Part shown: piece after piece, positions 49,562-59,517 of the stretch | Layout of the letters: the number at the start of each line of letters is the position of its first letter | Position numbering within the stretch: position 1 is the first letter of the stretch | Assembly (NCBI RefSeq): GCF_010092445.1 | Contig: NZ_CP048031.1 | Coordinates: 1,612,001 to 1,676,000, forward strand | DNA from: Shewanella sp. Arc9-LZ | GTDB lineage: Bacteria > Pseudomonadota > Gammaproteobacteria > Enterobacterales > Shewanellaceae | Direction of reading: 5' to 3' | DNA length: 64,000 nucleotides | Notes under the pieces: model-generated | What the model was told of the DNA's origin: nothing | What the model saw: only the letters and a program-made list of their open reading frames with translations | Databases searched by the model: none | Program-made: the position numbers and the translations under genes

Positions 49562-49594
49562 AAAAGACCTAGGCTCACGTCTAGGTCTTTTTGT
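49562..49594 (+). terminator. Terminator after ppiD
   Basis: AAAGACCTAG-GCTCACGT-CTAGGTCTTT followed by TTG. Confidence 0.9.
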
Positions 49595-49611
49595 TTATAA
49601 GGTATTAAGCC

Positions 49612-50235
49612 ATGAAGACCATCTCTAATACACAATCTAGTGAATTGTTTGGGTTATCGCACTACAGCGATGACTTATTCGAATCGATTAAGGGCGTGGC
49701 TTTACAATTCAAAAATATTACTTTTGAGCGATGCCATTTTACCCAATGTGATTTTAGTCAAAGTGATTTCTATCATTGCCATTTTATCGAATGTGTTTTT
49801 AGTCAATGTAATTTAAGTGTAATGTCAGTTGTTGCTACAGAGTTTGATGATGTGACTTTTAGCGGCTGTAAAGCCATAGGTATTGATTGGACTAAAGCTG
49901 AGTGGCCGCAATTTATGACTCAAACCACGATTAAGTTTGAACGATGTATGCTCAATGGCAGTAATTTTTATTCGCTGCATTTGCCCGAGTTTTCACTCGT
50001 TGATTGCCGCGCCCATGATGTCGACTTTAGAGAAGCTAATTTAAGCAAAGCAGATTTGCGTATGACCGATTTTAATTTAAGCCAATTTAGTCATACCAAT
50101 TTAACGGGTGCCAATTTTACCGATGCATTGAATTACCAAATTGATATTACCGCTAATAACGTTAAGCAAGCCATATTCAGTCGGTTCGAAGCCTTAAGTT
50201 TACTAGAAGGTTTGGATATTCAATTAGTCGACTAG
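49612..50235 (+). CDS. Pentapeptide-repeat protein (Qnr/MfpA-like fold)
   Basis: A 207-residue protein built of A(D/N)LXX-type pentapeptides: FERCHFTQCDFSQSDFYHCHF near residues 38-60 and FREANLSKADLRMTDFNLSQ near 140-160, separated by a less regular stretch. Such proteins form right-handed beta-helices that mimic DNA; the Qnr/MfpA group protects DNA gyrase from quinolones, and Shewanella is a known source of QnrA. This protein is not QnrA itself, since the sequence differs widely, so gyrase protection is only a possibility. The next gene carries a GyrI-like domain. Confidence 0.85.
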   Translation: MKTISNTQSSELFGLSHYSDDLFESIKGVALQFKNITFERCHFTQCDFSQSDFYHCHFIECVFSQCNLSVMSVVATEFDDVTFSGCKAIGIDWTKAEWPQFMTQTTIKFERCMLNGSNFYSLHLPEFSLVDCRAHDVDFREANLSKADLRMTDFNLSQFSHTNLTGANFTDALNYQIDITANNVKQAIFSRFEALSLLEGLDIQLVD

Positions 50236-50357
50236 CGTACATTGCCACATTTTTAATGCAAAAAGTGTGTTTTATTGCATGTGTTTAAATAACCCGTTAA
50301 TTTATATTAGTTATGATAAATAATTGGCTTTAATAATTTAATCCATAAGGAGAGGGC

Positions 50358-51263
50358 ATGAGCCACAGACTTGATCAGGCATTTGAACGTGCATTAGCCT
50401 ATTTAGATCAACACTTAAATGAGCCTTTTGATCGACAAGTGTTGGCCGATATTGCCCACATCCCGTTATGTCATTTCGACCCATTATTTACTGCGCTGTA
50501 CCATATGTCTATTGACGCTTATGCTGAATTGCTCAAAAGCCTAGAAGCTGCCCATTTATTAGGTTTTGGCAAGCAAGTTTCTCTGGCCACAATAGCGGCT
50601 AAATTAGCGTATCGTAACGAACAGCACTTTATCGAATCGTTTACTCGCAGTATAGGTCAAAGCCCTGAATCGTTTCAGCAAGCACCTGATTGGGGCAATT
50701 TTTTTGCGAAGCAACAACCGCTTAAATCATTTCGAGTAGATGCTAATCATCAAGATAAGCAATCTTACTCTGTTGATATTGTATCGTTTGATGCGCAGGC
50801 ATTAGCGGTGATGGAACATCATGGTGATCCGGCTTTATTACCTCAAACCATTGCGAGATTTATTGAATGACGTCGACAGTTTGGCTTATTTCCTACAAGT
50901 TGCAGAACCTTTAACCTGCTTTACTCAACCCCTGAGTTATCTGTTAAAACGCAATATCGAATTGATATTGGTGTATCGTTAAATGCCGAGACACAAGCTA
51001 TAGTGTCTGAGTCGAGCCAGATTAAGCTCAAATCAATCCCTCAGGGACGATGTGCGATGATTAAATACAGTGGTGATGACAATGGTCTAACAGCGGCAAT
51101 AGATTACCTGTATCGCGATTGGGTTAATGCAAATGATATTACACTACGAAATTACCCGTTGTTTTTAGAACGACTCGACATTAATGATAATAAGTTAGCG
51201 CAACATGAGCCAAGACAAGCGTTATCTCCACAACAGGTACTCATTTATTTACCCGTTGTTTAA
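50358..51263 (+). pseudogene. AraC/GyrI-type regulator interrupted by an in-frame TGA
   Basis: One frame of 301 codons with a single stop, TGA at 50868-50870. Codons 1-170 hold an AraC-type DNA-binding region (FERALAYLDQHLNEPFDRQVLADIAHI; SLATIAAKLAYRNEQHFIESFTRSIGQSPESF) and the start of a GyrI-like ligand-binding domain ending ALLPQTIARFIE. After the stop the same frame continues RRQFGL...CRTFNLLY...QYRIDI to a normal C-terminus (YPLFLERLDI...VLIYLPVV). Homologues have Trp at this spot (FIxWRR), so a TGG-to-TGA change is the simple explanation. A GTG at 51003 could start a separate 86-residue fragment, but that is unlikely. An AGGAGAGG ribosome site precedes the ATG. Confidence 0.85.
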
Positions 51264-51485
51264 CTTAAGTTATTAAGCCTTGATGAACTCATGGCTGAGT
51301 TACATTTATTTGTATGATAAAATGATGTCGCTGAATTCAACTCGAAATACTTCAGGCCCGATTTCAGATAATAAGACGGTTGTTTTAGCACGGCTTAGCA
51401 ATAACGGTATGTTAATTAGCTAATCTCGCCGCATTTTTACAGACTTTACTGTTATAAATATGAATCTTCACAATGTATCGCTCAT

Positions 51486-51516
51486 AAAAAAACCATAATG
51501 CAGTGCATTATGGTTT
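51486..51516 (-). terminator. Terminator of fabV
   Basis: AAAACCATAATGCA and its exact complement around one base, followed on the minus strand by seven Ts, 27 bp after the fabV stop. The 220 bp between the regulator and this terminator shows no gene. Confidence 0.9.
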
Positions 51517-51542
51517 TACGTTAACACTTGTTGAAATTAGGC

Positions 51543-52745
51543 TTATAGCTCAATAACATCAAACGTTACACTAGGATTCACGTCTGCTTCGTAATCGATA
51601 CCATCAATACCAAAACCGAACAGCTTTAAAAACTCTTGTTTGTATTCATCATAGTCAGTGAGTTCGCTTAAATTTTCTGTGGTCACTAACGGCCATAAAT
51701 CACGACAATGCTGCTGGATTTCTTCGCGAAGTTCCCAGTCATCAAGGCGTAAGCGATTTTCGCCATCAACAGCTGGTGCTTGGCCATCAACACGGTATAG
51801 GCGTTCACTGAATAAACGGTATATTTGTTCAATACAGTCTTCATGTAAGCCTTCTTGGCGCATTTTCTTAAATACCATGGCGATGTAAAGTGGCATTACT
51901 GGAATTGCTGAGCTCGCTTGAGTCACGACACTTTTTAACACTGCAACGTTAGCTGAGCCACCAGTAGCTGATAATTTGCTATCAAGGGCGTGAGCTGCAC
52001 GATCTAAATCCATTTTGGCTTTGCCTAAAGCGCCATGCCAATAAATAGGCCAAGTCAATTCGGTACCAATGTAACTATAAGCAACCGTTTTGCAATTGTC
52101 AGCTAATACGCCAGCGTCGCTTAGCGCACTCATCCATAATTCCCAATCTTGGCCGCCCATTACAGTGACGGTATCAGCAATTTCTTGCTCAGTCGCAGGC
52201 TCTACCGAAGTGTCGATAATGGTGTTTTTATTGGTATCAACAGCCGTGGCAATATATGTTTGGCCAATTGGCTTAAGTGATGAACGGATAACTTCACCGG
52301 TGTCAGGCATTTTACGTACTGGAGAAGCCAGTGAGTAAACCACCATGTCGATTTGACCTAAATCTTGCTTGATAAGCTCAATCACCTGTTGTTTTGCTTG
52401 ATGGCTGAATGCATCACAGTTAATGCTTTTTGAATACAAGCCTTCTGCTTTAGCAAACTTATCAAATGCCGCGGTGTTGTACCAACCCGCTGTACCGGGT
52501 TTGGTTTCAGAGCTTGGTTTTTCGAAAAACACACCAATAGTGGCAGCGTCGCTACCAAATGCTGAGGTGATACGAGATGAAAGGCCATAGCCACTTGAAG
52601 AACCGACCACTAATACTTTTTTAGGCCCATTAGCAATTTTGCCTTTGGCCTTAATGAGTTCGATTTGTTCTTTAACGTTGGCTTCACAACCTACTGGATG
52701 AGTAGTGGTACAAATAAAGCCACGAATTTTAGGTTTAATAATCAT
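51543..52745 (-). CDS. fabV: Trans-2-enoyl-ACP/CoA reductase FabV
   Basis: A 400-residue NADH-dependent enoyl reductase that completes each fatty-acid elongation cycle; FabV enzymes are naturally resistant to triclosan. The NAD-binding loop is [14 protein letters not shown]. The active site has the long-spaced Tyr-x8-Lys ([11 protein letters not shown]), and VYSLASPVR is conserved. I start at the ATG at 52745 ([10 protein letters not shown]), the family N-terminus; a 20-codon upstream extension is unlikely. It stands alone between the regulator and the sap operon. Confidence 0.96.
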   Translation of the reverse strand: MIIKPKIRGFICTTTHPVGCEANVKEQIELIKAKGKIANGPKKVLVVGSSSGYGLSSRITSAFGSDAATIGVFFEKPSSETKPGTAGWYNTAAFDKFAKAEGLYSKSINCDAFSHQAKQQVIELIKQDLGQIDMVVYSLASPVRKMPDTGEVIRSSLKPIGQTYIATAVDTNKNTIIDTSVEPATEQEIADTVTVMGGQDWELWMSALSDAGVLADNCKTVAYSYIGTELTWPIYWHGALGKAKMDLDRAAHALDSKLSATGGSANVAVLKSVVTQASSAIPVMPLYIAMVFKKMRQEGLHEDCIEQIYRLFSERLYRVDGQAPAVDGENRLRLDDWELREEIQQHCRDLWPLVTTENLSELTDYDEYKQEFLKLFGFGIDGIDYEADVNPSVTFDVIEL

Positions 52746-52850
52746 ATTTAAGCTTCTTCCTTTAACATTGGCTCTAGGATAAATAGTTCGACGGCCAATT
52801 GGCACTGATTTTTTCTAAAACGCCCTCAAAACCACAGTGGTTGGAGCAGT

Positions 52851-53630
52851 TTAGCGCTTTTGCATAAATTGACTTTGCTCTTGAATGAGTCGTTGGGTGT
52901 ATTCATGTTGTGGTGAAGTAAATAAGGCCTCAGTAGTAGATTTCTCGACCATATGACCATTTTGCAACACCATAATTTTATCGCTAACATGACGAATAAT
53001 ATTCAGATTATGTGATACAAAAATATACGATAATCCCATCTCTTTTTGCAGCTTTAATAGCAAATTAATAATCTGAGACCGGACCGATAAATCTAAAGCC
53101 GTTAGTGCTTCATCTGCAATAATAATTTTAGGGTTAAGCATTAAGGCACGTGCAACCGCGACACGCTGTTTTTGGCCTTCGGAAATCATGTGTGGATAAA
53201 ACTCTGCGTGTTCAGGTAATAAGCCGACTTTTCTTAAGGTTTCAATCACCAATGTTTTTCGTTCAGTTGAACTTAATTGGGTATTAAACCGTAACGGTTC
53301 TTTAAGTAAGTTACCAATCGATAAACGTGGATTAAGCGAGGTTGTCGGATCTTGGAAAATCATCCGGATCAACCGACACCGTTGTTTTAAATTACGTGTT
53401 TCTAAAGCTTCACCTTCAAAAAATATGTCGCCGCCACTGCGTTGTTCAGCACCCACTAGAATTCGGGCGAGGGTACTTTTACCCGAACCAACCGACCCCA
53501 CAATAGCCAAGGTTTCACCACGACCGAGTTCAAATGAAACCGGAGAGAGAGCCTGATAATATTGAGGTTTAAAATGCTTATAACCGGTTAAGTATTGTTT
53601 ACTTAAGTCGGTTACTTTAAGCAATGGCAT
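52851..53630 (-). CDS. sapF: Sap ABC transporter ATPase SapF
   Basis: A 259-residue oligopeptide-type ABC ATPase. Walker A is GSVGSGKS (usual Gly-rich form), the signature is ISEGQKQRVAVARAL and Walker B is KIIIADEALTALD, followed by the FVSHNL switch. I start at the ATG at 53630, overlapping sapD by 14 bp with AAGAAG as ribosome site; an ATG two codons upstream is the alternative. Sap systems import antimicrobial peptides or putrescine-like compounds and help potassium uptake in some enterics. Confidence 0.9.
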   Translation of the reverse strand: MPLLKVTDLSKQYLTGYKHFKPQYYQALSPVSFELGRGETLAIVGSVGSGKSTLARILVGAEQRSGGDIFFEGEALETRNLKQRCRLIRMIFQDPTTSLNPRLSIGNLLKEPLRFNTQLSSTERKTLVIETLRKVGLLPEHAEFYPHMISEGQKQRVAVARALMLNPKIIIADEALTALDLSVRSQIINLLLKLQKEMGLSYIFVSHNLNIIRHVSDKIMVLQNGHMVEKSTTEALFTSPQHEYTQRLIQEQSQFMQKR

Positions 53631-54624
53631 CGTCATCTTCTTGCTCACTTTTATAAGGGAAATGGCAGGCAAAATAGCGGTCTTTAATATGTTCAAGATT
53701 AGGCTGTTTTACACATTGGCGTTGGGCTTCTGGGCAACGTGGACCAAGCCGACAACCGGCAGGTAAATGCTGCATCGACGGCGAAGAGCCTTGCAGTGTG
53801 GGTAAGTTAGCTTTATGACGCATTTTTTCAGTATGGTCAGGTAGATTTTTTAATAATGCCCGTGTGTAAGGATGATAAGGCATTGCTACCATTTCGCTAA
53901 CAGGGCCTGATTCCATAACTTGACCACTGTACAAAATCGTTAAGTTATCACACCAGTGCACCATGGTTTCTAACTCATGGCTAACCAATAAAATAGACAC
54001 GTTTTGCAGTTGATTGAGTTGCGACAATAGTCTGAAAATTTGCGCTTGGGTGTTGAGCTCCATTGAGTTGGTTGGCTCATCGGCAATCAGCAATTTAGGA
54101 TGATTCGCCACAGCCATCGCAATCATCACTTTTTGGCATTCGCCCTCAGACAATTCCCATGGATAGCACTTCATCAGTTGTTTTGGTTTTTTTATACCGA
54201 CTTTGTGGAGCCATTTCTGCGCGTTTAAATAGGTCGCCTTTCCACGTCGCCAAAAAGGAATATTTTTGTTGGGTACCATAGCTTCAATCAATTGACTGCC
54301 AATGGTTTTAACCGGATCTAAACTGCCAGAAGGGTCTTGGAAAATCATCGCCATTTCACTGCCCATCAGGCAGCGTCGTTGCTTCGAACTCATTTCTAAT
54401 AAGTTTTTTCCATCCCACATCATACGGTCAGCAATAATATGCCAATTAGGACCTAGTACGCCTAGAATCGCTTTGGCCAATAAACTGCGCCCAGAGCCAG
54501 ATTCGCCAACAAGTCCATGGATTTCACCTGGATTAATAGTCAAACTGACTTTTTCGAGCACTTTCACAGTGCCCTCAGGTGTATCTAATTCAATGGTGAG
54601 ATTACGAATATCGAGTAAAGGCAT
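53617..54624 (-). CDS. sapD: Sap ABC transporter ATPase SapD
   Basis: A 335-residue Dpp/Opp-type ATPase. Walker A GESGSGRS is unusual in having Arg in place of the standard Lys before Ser (GSGRS instead of GSGKS), as also seen in E. coli SapD. The signature is LSEGECQKVMIAMA and Walker B is LLIADEPTNSME. The C-terminus has the oligopeptide-type extension with CRLGPRCPEAQRQC. It starts 3 bp after sapC. Confidence 0.92.
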   Translation of the reverse strand: MPLLDIRNLTIELDTPEGTVKVLEKVSLTINPGEIHGLVGESGSGRSLLAKAILGVLGPNWHIIADRMMWDGKNLLEMSSKQRRCLMGSEMAMIFQDPSGSLDPVKTIGSQLIEAMVPNKNIPFWRRGKATYLNAQKWLHKVGIKKPKQLMKCYPWELSEGECQKVMIAMAVANHPKLLIADEPTNSMELNTQAQIFRLLSQLNQLQNVSILLVSHELETMVHWCDNLTILYSGQVMESGPVSEMVAMPYHPYTRALLKNLPDHTEKMRHKANLPTLQGSSPSMQHLPAGCRLGPRCPEAQRQCVKQPNLEHIKDRYFACHFPYKSEQEDDDAIA

Positions 54625-54627
54625 AGG

Positions 54628-55518
54628 TTAATTTCTTATCGGTGCAAGCGCAGAACGTAAACCATCGCCGACTAAGTTGACCGATAATACAGTAAACAAA
54701 ATCGCGACACCTGGGATAGTAACGGTCCAAGGCGCAAGCAGTAAATTATCAAGCCCTTGTGCGACCATTGCACCCCATTCTGGACTCGGTGCTTGTGCAC
54801 CAAGGTTTAAAAAACCGAGAGCGGCAATATCGAGTATTGCGGCAGATATTGCCATAGTGACCTGAATAATCACCACATCCCATACATTGGGCATGATGAC
54901 ATACCAAAAAACTTGTAACGAGTTGGCACCGTCTAATTTGGCTGCGGTAACATACTCTTTTTGAAGCTCTTCATGAACCGCTAGATGGATAGCACGCACA
55001 AATTGTGGAACCATCGCAATCCCAACGCCCCAAAACACATTATTAAGCCCAGGTCCCATGACAGCAACCACTAGAATAGCCATTAATAACGATGGGATAG
55101 ACAATAATGCATCTAGCAAGTGGCTTAACACACTCGACTTTATGCCGTGCATCATTCCTGAAAGAGAACCAATAATAAAACCAAATATCAGCGATGCAGT
55201 AACAATTAATAATGACATGCCAAAGGTTAATTGTACCCCGTGTAAGATTCGACTAAAAATATCTCGTCCTAGATCGTCAGTTCCAAGGAAGTGTTCTACA
55301 GTACCTGCTGGATCCCATGATGGCGGTAAAAGTAATACTTGTTGGTCTTGCATCTCTGCTGAATAAGGCGCTATAAACGGGGCGAAAATAGTTAATATTA
55401 ATAAAAAAATAACTGCCCATAGACCGATCACCGCAAATGGGTTAGCAGAAAATGTTTGCCACATTCGCCACATAGGCGAGGCTATATGGTCTTCTTGGTA
55501 TATTTTAATTCGAGGCAT
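54628..55518 (-). CDS. sapC: Sap ABC transporter permease SapC
   Basis: A 296-residue permease of the DppC/OppC type. The N-terminal helix FAVIGLWAVIFLLILTIFAPF is followed by five more helices and the EAA-like loop EYVTAAKLDGANSLQVFWYVIMPN. The motif GTDDLGRDIFSRILHGVQLTF is typical of the family. It overlaps sapB by 14 bp. Confidence 0.92.
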   Translation of the reverse strand: MPRIKIYQEDHIASPMWRMWQTFSANPFAVIGLWAVIFLLILTIFAPFIAPYSAEMQDQQVLLLPPSWDPAGTVEHFLGTDDLGRDIFSRILHGVQLTFGMSLLIVTASLIFGFIIGSLSGMMHGIKSSVLSHLLDALLSIPSLLMAILVVAVMGPGLNNVFWGVGIAMVPQFVRAIHLAVHEELQKEYVTAAKLDGANSLQVFWYVIMPNVWDVVIIQVTMAISAAILDIAALGFLNLGAQAPSPEWGAMVAQGLDNLLLAPWTVTIPGVAILFTVLSVNLVGDGLRSALAPIRN

Positions 55519-56536
55519 ACAATTCCTTTCTGCTCATTGGATTGATTGCGGTATGCAGTAAATCAATCAAAATGCTTAAGAAAATAATTAATAATGAAAC
55601 AGATAAGATACCCGCTTGAATAACAGTATAGTCACGCTGGTAAATGCCCGACACTAACCAACTGCCAACCCCTGGCCACGAAAATATCACTTCAACCACA
55701 ATGCCATAACTGGCAAATGATCCCAGCATTAAACCAATACTTTTTATTACCGGAATTAAGGCATTGGGCAAAACATGACGGAGTAGAATTTTAGCCGTGT
55801 GTAAACCGCGAGCTTCAGCGGCGCGGATATAGGTTTGATTCATCACATTTAAAATGGCTTGCCGGGTGATCCTCACTACCAATGTAAAAGGAAGTACCGC
55901 TAAAGTGACCGCCGGTAAAATCAAGTGTAATAAAGCATCATGAAACGCCGGAATGCGATAACTAGAATCGGATAATAAAGTGTCGACCAGCATAAAACCT
56001 GTCACAGGTTCAATTTCATAAAGTAAATTGATTTGCCCTGAAATAGGCAGCCAGCCGAGATTAACCCCAAACCACATAGATAAGGTCAAGCCGAGCCAAA
56101 ATACCGGGATAGAATAGCCTGTTAAGGTGATGGCTAAAATACTGCGTTGCAGTGCTTTGTTATTACCTAATGCGGCTAGCACGCCAATGGGCACGCCAAA
56201 AAACACGGCAATAAAACCAGAAAATAATGATAATTCAAAAGACGCAGGTAGTACTGCTTCAAGCTCCTCCAATACCTCTTGCTGTGAGTTACTGGAAATA
56301 CCAAAGTTACCCGATAAGCGCTGGCGCAAGTAGGCGGTAAACTGCAGTAATTGGTTATCATTTAGTTGATAGTCTTGCTCTATTTGCTGTTGTTGTTCAA
56401 GCGTGGGATATTGAACCCCAGACAGAGAATATGCTTTACTGACAGGAAACTGTCCCGATGCCATAAAGAGTACGGCCACCATGACTAGCGACGTGGCCAT
56501 AAACAGGGTTATGCGACTAAAAAGATAACGCCACAT
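55505..56536 (-). CDS. sapB: Sap ABC transporter permease SapB
   Basis: A 343-residue DppB/OppB-type permease with an N-terminal transmembrane helix (FSRITLFMATSLVMVAVLFMAS), a periplasmic loop, and five further helices. The EAA loop is YIRAAEARGLHTAKILLRHVLPNALIPV. It follows the sapA stop directly (TAAATG arrangement). Confidence 0.92.
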   Translation of the reverse strand: MWRYLFSRITLFMATSLVMVAVLFMASGQFPVSKAYSLSGVQYPTLEQQQQIEQDYQLNDNQLLQFTAYLRQRLSGNFGISSNSQQEVLEELEAVLPASFELSLFSGFIAVFFGVPIGVLAALGNNKALQRSILAITLTGYSIPVFWLGLTLSMWFGVNLGWLPISGQINLLYEIEPVTGFMLVDTLLSDSSYRIPAFHDALLHLILPAVTLAVLPFTLVVRITRQAILNVMNQTYIRAAEARGLHTAKILLRHVLPNALIPVIKSIGLMLGSFASYGIVVEVIFSWPGVGSWLVSGIYQRDYTVIQAGILSVSLLIIFLSILIDLLHTAINPMSRKELYASN

Positions 56537-58162
56537 TTATTCAGTTCCCTCTATTGCTTGAGTTGTTTTGGCGAAGGAAATACCGCCATAAGGCCTAATT
56601 TGCATGGCGGTAATATTACTCTTTTTCAATACCACTTTTTTGGCATGTGCGATTGTTACTAGCGGAACTTGATCGCTAATAATAGCTTCTGCTGATTGAT
56701 AAAATGCTTTACGTTCAGGTTGAGTCGATACGCTCTGAGCTTGGGTTAACAGATGTTCAAAGTCTTTGTTGCACCAACGAGAGCGATTATTATTAGAAGC
56801 TAATGCGGCGCAGCTTAATAGTGGAGTGAAAAAGTTATCAGGATCGCTATTATCCGCATTCCAACCAATAAGCACTGAATCATAATTGGAACTGGCTAAC
56901 TTCTGAGTGAATACACTCCAATCATAGCTAATGATATTCAGTTTTACGCCAATACGGGCTAGATCGGCTTGAATGAGCTCCGCTGTTTTCAATGCACTCG
57001 GATTATAAATTCGCGCCACTGGCATGGCCCACACATTAATGGATAAGTTAGATACACCTGCTTGGTGCAGTAATACTTTGGCTTTTTCAGGGTTATATTC
57101 ATTTGGAGATAAGTTTTTGCTGTAAGCCCAAGATGCCGGAGGTAAAACGCCTGTCGCTTCGACAGCGGTATCGTTATATACCACGTCTAGAATATTATTT
57201 TTATCGATAGCATGCGCAAGTGCGCGTCTTACACGAACATCATCTAATGGCGGTTTTTGAGTGTTAAATGCCCAAAATGCGACGTTCAATCCAGGTTTTG
57301 CATCGATAATAATATCTTTATGTTGGTCAAGCACTGCCAGTTCACCAGCTTTAGGTAATGCTGAAACGCTGCAGTCTCCGGTAATTAATTTAGCAATACG
57401 TGCGGTGCTTCTGGGGGTGATATCAAACACTAATTGATCAAGCTCGACCTTAGGGCCCCAATAAACTGGATTCTTTTTGTAGCGAATATATTCATTTTTC
57501 ACATACTGGCTAAGCTGAAAAGGTCCTGTGCCTACCGCGTAATAATCGATATCTTCAGGTGTGCCTTGCGCTAACAGTTGATAACCATATTCTGCCGACA
57601 ACACTACGGCAAAATCAGTGGCCAAATTAGATAAAAAAGAAGCGTCTTTCCGAGTTAAATGAAACATAACTTGGTAGTCGTTTACTTTTTCAATGTAGCC
57701 AATTAAATCAGCAAAACCAATGCTTTGAAAAAATGGGTAACCGGTTCTACTGACTAAGTGATAGGGATGCAGTGGATCAATAATCCGATTAAACGAAAAC
57801 AACACATCATCTGCATTAAAGTCTCTTGCAGGAGTAAAATGGCGGGTCTTATGAAAACTCACATGTTGACGTAAAGTAAATAGATAATTTAAACCATCAT
57901 CGGACACCTGCCATGATGTCGCCAAACCAGGTGTGATTTCGGCTTTTTCTTGGCTGTAATTGACGAGTCTACTGTAAATTTGATGTGAAGTTGCATCAAT
58001 AGTGGTGCCTGATGTAACAAGCTGAGGGTTAAAGCTTTCAGGGTTACCTTCACTGCAATACACAAGGCCAGAAGGCAATTGCACTTGTCCGCATGCAGCC
58101 AGCATGATGCTGGAGAGACATAAAGACATCTGCTGATACCAGCGTTTTACTATAACAGGCAT
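56537..58162 (-). CDS. sapA: Sap system periplasmic binding lipoprotein SapA
   Basis: A 541-residue family 5 solute-binding protein. The lipobox MLAAC puts the lipidated Cys at residue 24. SBP_bac_5 features: YCSEGNPESFNPQLVTSGTT near the start, FNADDVLFSFNRIIDP, GTGPFQLSQYVKNEYIRYKKNPVYWG and VRRALAHAIDKNNI. It starts 83 bp after the pspF stop on the same strand, so transcription from pspF could run into it. Confidence 0.92.
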   Translation of the reverse strand: MPVIVKRWYQQMSLCLSSIMLAACGQVQLPSGLVYCSEGNPESFNPQLVTSGTTIDATSHQIYSRLVNYSQEKAEITPGLATSWQVSDDGLNYLFTLRQHVSFHKTRHFTPARDFNADDVLFSFNRIIDPLHPYHLVSRTGYPFFQSIGFADLIGYIEKVNDYQVMFHLTRKDASFLSNLATDFAVVLSAEYGYQLLAQGTPEDIDYYAVGTGPFQLSQYVKNEYIRYKKNPVYWGPKVELDQLVFDITPRSTARIAKLITGDCSVSALPKAGELAVLDQHKDIIIDAKPGLNVAFWAFNTQKPPLDDVRVRRALAHAIDKNNILDVVYNDTAVEATGVLPPASWAYSKNLSPNEYNPEKAKVLLHQAGVSNLSINVWAMPVARIYNPSALKTAELIQADLARIGVKLNIISYDWSVFTQKLASSNYDSVLIGWNADNSDPDNFFTPLLSCAALASNNNRSRWCNKDFEHLLTQAQSVSTQPERKAFYQSAEAIISDQVPLVTIAHAKKVVLKKSNITAMQIRPYGGISFAKTTQAIEGTE

Positions 58163-58245
58163 AGTGTGATCATTTTTTATCGACTTTGAGTGGGTATTTT
58201 AACAGTGTTCATTGCATTGGGGCAATGAGCATATCCAAGCTTGAT

Positions 58246-59325
58246 TCAGCTCTTGTCGAGTAAATTGTACTTTTTCAAAATACCTCGAAGCTGATGGTAG
58301 CTTAAGCCCAATAAATCGGCGGTTTTTTTCTGATTATATTGGCCTTCAGCTAATGCTCGTTGCAATAGTTCTATTTCGCTGTTTTCGGTGTATTCTTTAA
58401 AATCTATCGGGAATTCGATGCTATTAAGCACCACAGATGTTTCCGTTTTAATATTTAACTCAGCCGATTCCGTCACTGGTGTTGGTGCATGTTCTATTTG
58501 ATTTAATTGACGTTCGCGGGTTTTGACACGATTTACAGGACGATAGGGAGATGCAAAAGGATCTAAAATAATATGATCAATCTCTTGGCCATCAGCGCCT
58601 TCACGGTAAACACTTCGCTCGACGACATTCTTTAATTCTCGGATATTTCCTGGCCAGCTGTGCATCATTAATTGTTCTACCGCCAACGGACTAAAACCAC
58701 TAAAATATTCCAGTGATAGTTGCCTTGCCATGCTAATAGCAAAATGTTCGGCCAATGGCATAATGTCTTCGGTTCTATGTCTTAATGGTGGCAAGGTGAT
58801 CACATCAAAGGCTAAACGATCGAGTAAGTCCGCTCGGAATTCACCATTGTCAGCCAAGGTAGGTAAATCTTCATTGGCGGCACAAATCAGTCGCACATCA
58901 GATTGAACCGTTTTACTGCCACCGACTCGTTCAAATTCACCATATTCGATGACACGTAATAACTTTTCTTGGATTAATCCAGAAGTGTTGGCTAATTCAT
59001 CTAAAAACAGTGTTCCGCCATCGGCGCGTTCAAAACGGCCTTCGTGTCGTCCTTTCGCACCCGTAAATGCACCAGATTCATGGCCAAAGAGTTCACTTTC
59101 GAGTAAGTTTTCACTTAATGAAGAACAATTGAGTTTAATAAAGCTTTGATCCCAACGAGGGGATAAGTAATGTAGTCGTTCGGCAATTAATTCTTTACCC
59201 GTACCGCGTTCACCAATAATGAGCACCGGCTTAGATAATGGCGCGACTTTAGACACATGTTCTAATACTTCAAGCAGTGCATTAGATTGGCCGATGAGAT
59301 TGTCTTGCTGGAATTGTTTGCTCAC
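58246..59325 (-). CDS. pspF: PspF phage-shock sigma-54 activator
   Basis: A 359-residue bacterial enhancer-binding protein without a receiver domain. Walker A is GERGTGKE, the sigma-54 contact loop is GAFTGA (in SGAFTGAKGRHEG), Walker B is GGTLFLDEL, and the C-terminal Fis-type helix-turn-helix is KKTADLLGLSYHQLRGILKKY. It is longer than E. coli PspF (325); the extra residues form a low-complexity linker before the HTH (about 265-315). It activates the divergent psp genes when PspA releases it. Confidence 0.94.
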   Translation of the reverse strand: MSKQFQQDNLIGQSNALLEVLEHVSKVAPLSKPVLIIGERGTGKELIAERLHYLSPRWDQSFIKLNCSSLSENLLESELFGHESGAFTGAKGRHEGRFERADGGTLFLDELANTSGLIQEKLLRVIEYGEFERVGGSKTVQSDVRLICAANEDLPTLADNGEFRADLLDRLAFDVITLPPLRHRTEDIMPLAEHFAISMARQLSLEYFSGFSPLAVEQLMMHSWPGNIRELKNVVERSVYREGADGQEIDHIILDPFASPYRPVNRVKTRERQLNQIEHAPTPVTESAELNIKTETSVVLNSIEFPIDFKEYTENSEIELLQRALAEGQYNQKKTADLLGLSYHQLRGILKKYNLLDKS

Positions 59326-59459
59326 AGTTAGCTTACTCGCAAAATTGTTAGTGAATTAGACTAATAATTGGTGAAAATCATAATAAATGGCTTGAGTGTT
59401 AAAAGAAAGCAAAAGTTAAATATTTGTTTAAGTATATGATGTTGTTGCATTTGTAAATG

Positions 59460-59476
59460 TTGGCACGTAATGTGTA
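59460..59476 (+). promoter_or_regulatory. Sigma-54 promoter of pspABC
   Basis: TTGGCAC, 5 bp, GTGTA: the -24 element is perfect (TGGCAC) and the -12 element resembles TTGTA of the E. coli pspA promoter. It lies about 42 bp before pspA, and the divergent activator gene pspF is next door. Confidence 0.8.
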
Positions 59477-59517
59477 ATACCTACTGCGACATCCACGTTA
59501 ATTTTGAGGAACACATT

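Noticed and set aside
51003..51263. Separate 86-residue gene with GTG start
   Set aside because: It is in the same frame as the upstream AraC/GyrI gene and is its C-terminal end after one nonsense codon.
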